From Atherix ibis (lineage: Eukaryota > Arthropoda > Insecta > Diptera > Athericidae), in assembly GCA_958298945.1 (NCBI GenBank), contig OY282608.1, positions 77,300,806-77,364,805 of the forward strand: a DNA stretch of 64,000 nucleotides, written 5' to 3'. Position 1 is the stretch's first letter; each line of letters starts with the position of its first letter. Below, piece after piece: positions 58,329 through 64,000 of this stretch. The notes beneath the pieces are model-generated. The model did not search any database. It was not told where the DNA came from and saw nothing but the letters and a program-made list of their open reading frames with translations. The translations under genes were made by a program, and so were the position numbers.

Positions 58329-59697
58329 CGGTTTGTTTGTTTGTTAGTTTGTTGGTTTGTTTGTTTGTTGGTTTTTCGTTTGTTGGCTTGTTGGTTTGTT
58401 GGTTTGTTGGTTTGTTGGTTTGTTGTTTTGTTGGTTTGTTTGTTTGTTGGTTTGTTCGTTTTTTGGCTAGTTAGTTTGTTGGCTTATTGGCTTGTTGGTC
58501 TGTTGGTTTGTTTGTTTGTTGGTTTGTTGGTTTGTTGGTTTATTTGTTTGTTGGTTTGTTGGTTTTTGTTGGTTTGTTGGTTTGTTTGTTTGTTGGTTTG
58601 TTGGTTTATTAATTTGTTGGTTTGTTAGTTTGTTTGTTTGTTGGATTGTTCGTTTGTTGCCTTGTTGGTTTATTGGCTTGTTGGCTTGTTGGCATGTTGG
58701 TTGGTTGGTTTGTTGGTTTGTTGGTTTGTTGGTTTGTTGGCTTGTTGGCTTGTTGGCTTGTTGGCTTTTTGGCTTGTTGGTTTGTTGGTTTGTTGGTTTG
58801 TTGGTTTGTTGGTTTGTTGGTTTGTTGGTTTGTTGGTTTGTTGGTTTGTTGGTTTGTTGGTTTATTGGTTTGTTGGTTTGTTGATTTGTTGGTTTGTTGG
58901 TTTGTTGGTTTGTTGGTTTATTTGTTTGTTGGTTTGTTGGTTTGTTGGTTTTTTCGTTTGTTCGTTTGTTGGTTTATTGGTTTGTTGGTTTGTTGGTTTG
59001 TTGGTTTATTCGTTTGTTGGTTTATTGGTTTGTTGGTTTGTTGGTTTGTTGGTTTGTTCGTTTGTTGGTTTGTTGGTTTGTTGGTTTGTTAGCTTTTTGG
59101 TTTGTTGGCTTGTTGGCTTGTTGGTTTGTTGGTTTGTTGGTTTGTTGGTTTGTTGGTTTGTTGGTTTGTTGGTTTGTTGGTTTGTTGGTTTCTTCGTTTA
59201 TGGGTTTTTTGGTTTGTTGGTTTGTTGGTTTGTGGGTTTTTTGGTTTTTTGGTTTGTTGGCTTGTTGGTTTGTTGGTTTGTTGGTTTGTTGGTTTGTTGG
59301 TTCGTTGGTTTGTTGGTTTGTTGGTTTGTTGGTTTGTTGGTTTGTTGGTTTGTTCGTTTGTTGGTTTTTTGGTTTGTTGGCTTGTTGGTTTGTTGGCTTG
59401 TTGGCTTGTTGGTTTGTAGGTTTGTTGGTTTGTTGGTTTGTTGGTTTGTTGGTTTGTTGGTTTGTTGGTTTGTTGGTTTGTTGGTTTGTTGGTTTGTTGG
59501 TTTGTTGGTGTGTTGTTTTGTTGGTTTGTTGGTTTGTTGGTTTGTTGGCTTGTTGGTTTGTTGGCTTGTTGGCTTGTTGATTTGGTGGTTTGTTCGTTTG
59601 TTCGTTTGTTGTTTTGTTGGTTTGTTGGTTTGTTGGTTTGTTGGTTTGTTGGTTTGTTGGTTTGTTGGTTTGTTGGCTTATTGGTTTATTTGTTTGT
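58329..59697 (+). repeat. 1,369-bp tandem repeat, copy 1
   Basis: Matches the next 1,369 bp at a constant offset. GTTTTTCGTT lies at 58371 and 59740, CGTTTATGGG at 59195 and 60564, GATTTGGTGG at 59579 and 60948. The period is 171 units plus 1 bp, so the copies are in different registers and cannot be confused with simple 8-bp slippage. It holds the register slips GTTTTTCG and GGTTTTTGTTGG. Confidence 0.92.
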
Positions 59698-61066
59698 CGG
59701 TTTGTTTGTTTGTTAGTTTGTTGGTTTGTTTGTTTGTTGGTTTTTCGTTTGTTGGCTTGTTGGTTTGTTGGTTTGTTGGTTTGTTGGTTTGTTGTTTTGT
59801 TGGTTTGTTTGTTTGTTGGTTTGTTCGTTTTTTGGCTAGTTAGTTTGTTGGCTTATTGGCTTGTTGGTCTGTTGGTTTGTTTGTTTGTTGGTTTGTTGGT
59901 TTGTTGGTTTATTTGTTTGTTGGTTTGTTGGTTTTTGTTGGTTTGTTGGTTTGTTTGTTTGTTGGTTTGTTGGTTTATTAATTTGTTGGTTTGTTAGTTT
60001 GTTTGTTTGTTGGATTGTTCGTTTGTTGCCTTGTTGGTTTATTGGCTTGTTGGCTTGTTGGCATGTTGGTTGGTTGGTTTGTTGGTTTGTTGGTTTGTTG
60101 GTTTGTTGGCTTGTTGGCTTGTTGGCTTGTTGGCTTTTTGGCTTGTTGGTTTGTTGGTTTGTTGGTTTGTTGGTTTGTTGGTTTGTTGGTTTGTTGGTTT
60201 GCTGGTTTGTTGGTTTGTTGGTTTGTTGGTTTATTGGTTTGTTGGTTTGTTGATTTGTTGGTTTGTTGGTTTGTTGGTTTGTTGGTTTATTTGTTTGTTG
60301 GTTTGTTGGTTTGTTGGTTTTTTCGTTTGTTCGTTTGTTGGTTTATTGGTTTGTTGGTTTGTTGGTTTGTTGGTTTATTCGTTTGTTGGTTTATTGGTTT
60401 GTTGGTTTGTTGGTTTGTTGGTTTGTTCGTTTGTTGGTTTGTTGGTTTGTTGGTTTGTTAGCTTTTTGGTTTGTTGCCTTGTTGGCTTGTTGGTTTGTTG
60501 GTTTTTTGGTTTGTTGGTTTGTTGGTTTGTTGGTTTGTTGGTTTGTTGGTTTGTTGGTTTCTTCGTTTATGGGTTTTTTGGTTTGTTGGTTTGTTGGTTT
60601 GTGGGTTTTTTGGTTTTTTGGTTTGTTGGCTTGTTGGTTTGTTGGTTTGTTGGTTTGTTGGTTTGTTGGTTCGTTGGATTGTTGGTTTGTTGGTTTGTTG
60701 GTTTGTTGGTTTGTTGGTTTGTTCGTTTGTTGGTTTTTTGGTTTGTTGGCTTGTTGGTTTGTTGGCTTGTTGGCTTGTTGGTTTGTAGGTTTGTTGGTTT
60801 GTTGGTTTGTTGGTTTGTTGGTTTGTTGGTTTGTTGGTTTGTTGGTTTGTTGGTTTGTTGGTTTGTTGGTTTGTTGGTGTGTTGTTTTGTTGGTTTGTTG
60901 GTTTGTTGGTTTGTTGGCTTGTTGGTTTGTTGGCTTGTTGGCTTGTTGATTTGGTGGTTTGTTGGTTTGTTGGTTTGTTCGTTTGTTCGTTTGTTGTTTT
61001 GTTGGTTTGTTGGTTTGTTGGTTTGTTGGTTTGTTGGTTTGTTGGTTTGTTGGTTTGTTGGTTTGT
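59698..61066 (+). repeat. 1,369-bp tandem repeat, copy 2
   Basis: Nearly identical to copy 1. Differences seen are few: GCTGG near 60201, TTGCCTTG near 60475 for TTGGCTTG, GGTTTTTTGG near 60502 for GGTTTGTTGG, TTGGATTG near 60678 for TTGGTTTG, and a 16-bp gain just after 60957. This is one of the youngest events in the window. Confidence 0.9.
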
Positions 61067-61235
61067 TGGTTTGTTTGTTTGTTGGTTTATTCGTTTGTTG
61101 GCTTGTTGGTTTGTTGGCTTGTTGGCTTGTTTGCTTGTTTGGTTGTTGGTTTGTTTGCTTGTTGGTGTGTTGGTTTGTTTGTTTGTTGGTTTGTTGGTTT
61201 GTTGGCTTGTTGGTTTGTTGGCTTGTTGGCTTGTT

Positions 61236-61800
61236 GGTATGTTTGTTTGTTGGTTTATTTGTTTGTTGGTTTGTTGGCTTGTTGGCTTGTTGGTTTGTTG
61301 GTTAGTTTGTTTGTTGGTTTATTGGTCTGTTATTTTGTTGGTTTGTTTGTTTGTTGGTTTGTTCATTTGTTGGCTAGTTGGTTTGTTGGCTTGTTGGCTT
61401 GTTGGTTTGTTGGTTAGTTTGTTTGTTGGTTTATTGGTTTGTTGGTTTGTTGGTTTGTTGGTTTGTTCGTTTGTTGGCTTGTTGGTTTGTTGGCTTGTTG
61501 GCTTGTTGGTATGTTTGTTTGTTGGTTTATTTGTTTGTTGGTTTGTTGGCTTGTTGGCTTGTTGGTTTGTTGGTTAGTTTGTTTGTTGGTTTATTGGTCT
61601 GTTATTTTGTTGGTTTGTTTGTTTGTTGGTTTGTTCATTTGTTGGCTAGTTGGTTTGTTGGCTTGTTGGCTTGTTGGTTTGTTGGTTAGTTTGTTTGTTG
61701 GTTTATTGGTTTGTTGGTTTGTTGGTTTGTTGGTTTGTTCGTTTGTTGGCTTGTTGGTTTGTTCGCTTGTTGGCTTGTTGGTATGTTTGTTTGTTTGTTT
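61236..61800 (+). repeat. 272-bp tandem repeat, two copies plus a third start
   Basis: GGTATGTTTGTTTG lies at 61236, 61508 and 61780 and GGTCTGTTATTTTG at 61324 and 61596, all 272 bp (34 units) apart. The third copy breaks off after its first units, where TGTTTGTT replaces GGTTTGTT. GCTAGTTGG and GGTTAGTTTG strings are shared by both full copies. Confidence 0.9.
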
Positions 61801-61959
61801 ATTTGTTTGTTGGTTTGTTGGTTTGTTGGGTTGTTGGTTTATTTGTTTGTTGGCTTGTTGGTTTGTTGGCTTGTTGGTTTGTTGGCTTGTTGGCTTGTTG
61901 GTTTGTTTGTTTGTTGGTTTGTTGGATTGTTGGTTTGTTCGTTTGTTGGTTTGTTGGTT

Positions 61960-62480
61960 TGTTGGTTTGTTAGTTTGTTGGTTTGTTGGTTTGTCGGTTT
62001 GTTGGTTTGTTGGTTTGTTGGTTTGTTGGTTTGTTTGTTGTTGGTTTATTCGTTTGTTGGCTTGTTGGTTTGTTGGCTTGTTGGCTTGTTTGCTTGTTGG
62101 TTTGTTGGTTTGTTTTTTCTTGTTAGTTTGTTGTTTTGTTGGTTTGTTGGTTTGTTGGTTTGTTGGTTTGTTGGTTTGTTGGTTTGTTGGTTTGTTGGCT
62201 TGTCGGTTTGTTGGCTTGTTGGCTTGTTTGCTTGTTGGTTTGTTGGTTTGTTTGCTTGTTGGTTTGTTGTTTTGTTGGTTTGTTGGTTTGTTGGTTTGTT
62301 GGTTTGTTGGTTTGTTGGCTTGTCGGTTTGTTGGCTTGTTGGCTTGTTGGTTTGTTGGTTTGTTGGTTTGTTTGTTTGTTCGTTTGTTTGTTTGTTGGTT
62401 TGTTCGTTTGTTGGCTTGTTGGTTTATTTGTTTGTTCGTTTGTTTGTTTGTTTGTTTGTTGGTTTGTTGGTTTGTTGGTT
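61960..62480 (+). repeat. 5.5-kb-spaced repeat, copy 2
   Basis: Partner of 56480-56960. It carries three more units between the two rare slip strings. A copy-specific change is TTAGTTTG after the TTTTTTCTTG string. Confidence 0.75.
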
Positions 62481-62639
62481 TATTGGTTTGTTGGTTTATT
62501 TGCTGGTTGGTTTGTTGATTAGTTAGTTTATTGGTTTGTTGGTTTGTTGGTTTATTTGTTTGTTGGTTTGTTCGCTTGTTGGTTTGTTGGCTTGTCGGCT
62601 TGTTGGTTTGTTGGCTTATTGGTTTGTTGGTGTGTTGGT

Positions 62640-63290
62640 TTGTTTGTTTGTTGGTTTGTTGGTTTGTTGGTTTGTTGATTGGTTCGTTTGTTGGTTTGTT
62701 GGTTTATTTGTTTGTTGGTTTGTTGGTTTGTTCGTTTGTTCGTTTGTTGGCTTGTTGGTTTGTTGGCTTGTTGGCTAGTTGGTTTGTTGGTTTGTTGGTT
62801 TGTTGGTTTGTTGGTTTGTTGTTTTGTTGGTTTGTTGGTTTGTTGGTTTGTTCGTTTGTTGGTTTGTTGGTTTGTTGGTTTGTTAGCTTGTTGGTTTGTT
62901 GGTTTGTTGGTTTGTTGGTTTGTTGGTTTGTTGGTTTGTTAGTTTGTTGGTTTGTTGGTTTGTTGGTTTGTTGGTTTGTTGGTTTGTTGGTTTATTGGTT
63001 TGTTGGTTTGTTGGTTTGTTGGCTTGTTGGATTGTTGGTTTGTTGGTTTGTTGGTTTGTTGGTTTGTTGGTTTGTTGGTTTGTTGTTTTTTTGGTTTGTT
63101 TGTTTGTTGGTTTGTTGGTTCGTTTGTTTGTTTGTTGGTTGGTTTGTTCGTTTGTTGGCTTGTTGCTTTGTTGGTTTGTTGGTTTGTTGGTTTGTTGGTT
63201 TGTTGGTTTGTTGGTTTGTTGGTTTGTTGGTTTGTTGGTTTATTTGTTTGTTCGTTAGTTTGTTTGTTTGTTTGTTGGTTTGTTGGTTTG
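62640..63290 (+). repeat. Marker block, copy 2
   Basis: Partner of 57110-58260 without the 450-bp doubling. It ends with GGTTCGTTTGTTTG at 63117 and TTCGTTAGTTTG near 63251, the latter also at 58248. Confidence 0.65.
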
Positions 63291-63469
63291 TTGGTTTGTT
63301 GGTTTGTTGGTTTATTTGTTTGTTCGTTTGTTGGCTTGTTGGTTTGTTGGCTTGTTGATTAGTTGGTTTGTTGGTTTGTTGGTTTGTTTGTTTGTTGGTT
63401 TGTTCGTTTGTTGGTTTTTTGGTTTGTTGGCTTGTTGGTTTGTTGGTTTGTTGGCTTATTGGTTTGTTT

Positions 63470-64000
63470 GTTTGTCGGTTTGTTGGTTTGTTAGTTTGTT
63501 GGTTTGTTTGTTTGTTGGTTTTACGTTTGTTGGTTTGTTGGTTTGTTGGTTTGTTGGTTTGTTGGTTTGTTGTTTTGTTGGTTTGTTTGTTTGTTGGTTT
63601 GTTCGTTTTTTGGCTAGTTAGTTTGTTGGCTTGTTGGCTTGTTGGCCTGTTGGTTTGTTGGTTTGTTCGTTTGTTCGTTTGTTGGTTTGTTGGTTTGTTG
63701 GTTTGTTGGTTTGTTGGTTTATTTGTTTGTTGGTTTGTTGGTTTGTTGGTTTGTTCGTTTGTTCGTTTGTTGGTTTATTGGTTTGTTGGTTTGTTGGTTT
63801 GTTGGTTTATTAGTTTGTTGGTTTGTTAGTTTGTTTGTTTGTTGGATAGTTCGTTTGTTGGCTTGTTGGTTTATTGGCTTGTTGGCATGTTGGTTTGTTG
63901 GTTTGTTGGTTTGTTGGTTTGTTGGCTTGTTGGCTTGTTGGCTTGTTGGCTTGTTGGCTTGTTGGCTTGTTGGTTTGTTGGTTTGTTCGTTTGTTCGTTT
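63470..64000 (+). repeat. Diverged third start of the 1,369-bp repeat, cut by the window end
   Basis: The order of markers matches the first part of the 1,369-bp copies. CGGTTTGTTGG near 63476 is followed by TTAGTTTG, then GTTTTACGTT (GTTTTTCGTT in the other two), then TTTTTTGGCTAGTTAG near 63604 and GGATAGTTCG near 63844 (GGATTGTTCG in the others). It is more diverged than copies 1 and 2 are from each other, and the window ends before its full length can be seen. Confidence 0.7.

Larger units (their letters stand above)
1..64000 (+). repeat. Satellite DNA array of the 8-mer GGTTTGTT
   Basis: The 8-mer GGTTTGTT and single-base variants of it fill the whole window head to tail. The + strand is almost only G and T (the pure unit is 37.5% G and 62.5% T), with rare C and A, and I found no inverted segment. 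Longest pure tracts seen include 699-880 (about 23 units) and 20-unit tracts at 12645-12804, 13029-13188 and 21980-22139. Common variants differ at unit positions 1-3 (CG, TG, AG, GA, GGC, GGA, GGG) or 6 (GGTTTATT, GGTTTTTT). The array enters and leaves the window, so its ends are unknown. This layout is typical of eukaryotic heterochromatic satellite; the species and chromosomal position are not deducible. No function is implied beyond possible chromatin or structural roles. Confidence 0.98.

Noticed and set aside
1..64000. Dozens of long open reading frames on both strands (up to about 800 codons, such as 6867-9254 +)
   Set aside because: They follow from an 8-mer without stop codons read in any frame. 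All translate to the same octapeptide repeat, mostly begin at TTG, overlap in several frames at once, and end only where a variant unit makes a stop. None shows codon bias, domains or a plausible gene context.
1..64000. Telomere repeat array
   Set aside because: The unit lacks the GGG or longer G run of most telomeric repeats, the array has kb-scale HORs, and no chromosome end is visible. A telomere-associated location remains possible.
1..64000. Silk-, antifreeze- or mucin-like repetitive structural protein gene
   Set aside because: Real repetitive genes have one favoured frame with synonymous variation. Here variation ignores codon position and 7- and 4-bp slips break every frame.
1..64000. 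tRNA, rRNA, riboswitch or intrinsic terminator
   Set aside because: The G/T-only strand has almost no self-complementarity, so no stable stems or cloverleaf can form and no conserved RNA motif is visible.
1..64000. Pure sequencing or synthesis artefact
   Set aside because: Rare variants recur in the same order at constant kb-scale offsets (for example 1,369, 1,734, 2,578 and 2,997 bp), which random error would not give. Copy-number errors in assembly are still possible.

Overview
The whole window is one uninterrupted satellite DNA array. Its basic unit is the 8-mer GGTTTGTT (complement AACAAACC), always in the same orientation. I see no gene, RNA gene, transposon, CRISPR array or unique flanking DNA. 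Both window edges lie inside the array, so the real array is longer than 64 kb. An array of this length points to a eukaryotic chromosome, probably constitutive heterochromatin such as pericentromere, subtelomere or a sex or B chromosome. The sequence does not identify the species.

The array is strongly structured. Variant 8-mers (for example GGCTTGTT, GGTTTATT, CGTTTGTT, TGTTTGTT, AGTTTGTT, GATTTGTT, GGTTTTTT, GGCATGTT, GGATTATT) and rare 7-, 9- or 4-bp register slips form recognisable strings. These strings recur and show nested higher-order repeats (HORs).

Layout. 1-5.8 kb: irregular, with a 552-bp duplication and a 0.92-0.98 kb HOR. 5.8-12.2 kb: two block types in the order P1-Q1-spacer-P2-P3-Q2. 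12.2-17.9 kb: a 1.3-1.7 kb HOR. 19.6-28.1 kb: a 2.9-3.3 kb super-repeat built of paired cassettes. 28.1-42.3 kb: a 5.6-5.8 kb super-repeat with three cassettes per copy and nested ~2 kb tandem duplications. 42-54.4 kb: a mosaic of blocks duplicated at offsets of 1.66, 2.06, 2.58, 3.0 and 10.3 kb. 54.4-64 kb: another HOR family with a near-identical 1,369-bp tandem duplication and a 272-bp tandem repeat. The marker GGATTATTTGTTTG occurs only between about 12.9 and 52.8 kb, so the centre is a different repeat family from the two flanks.

The long open reading frames on both strands are an arithmetic consequence of an 8-mer without stop codons. They read LVCWFVGL on + and NKPTNQQT on - and are not annotated as genes. 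All boundaries were set by eye from shared variant markers and are good to tens of bases at best.
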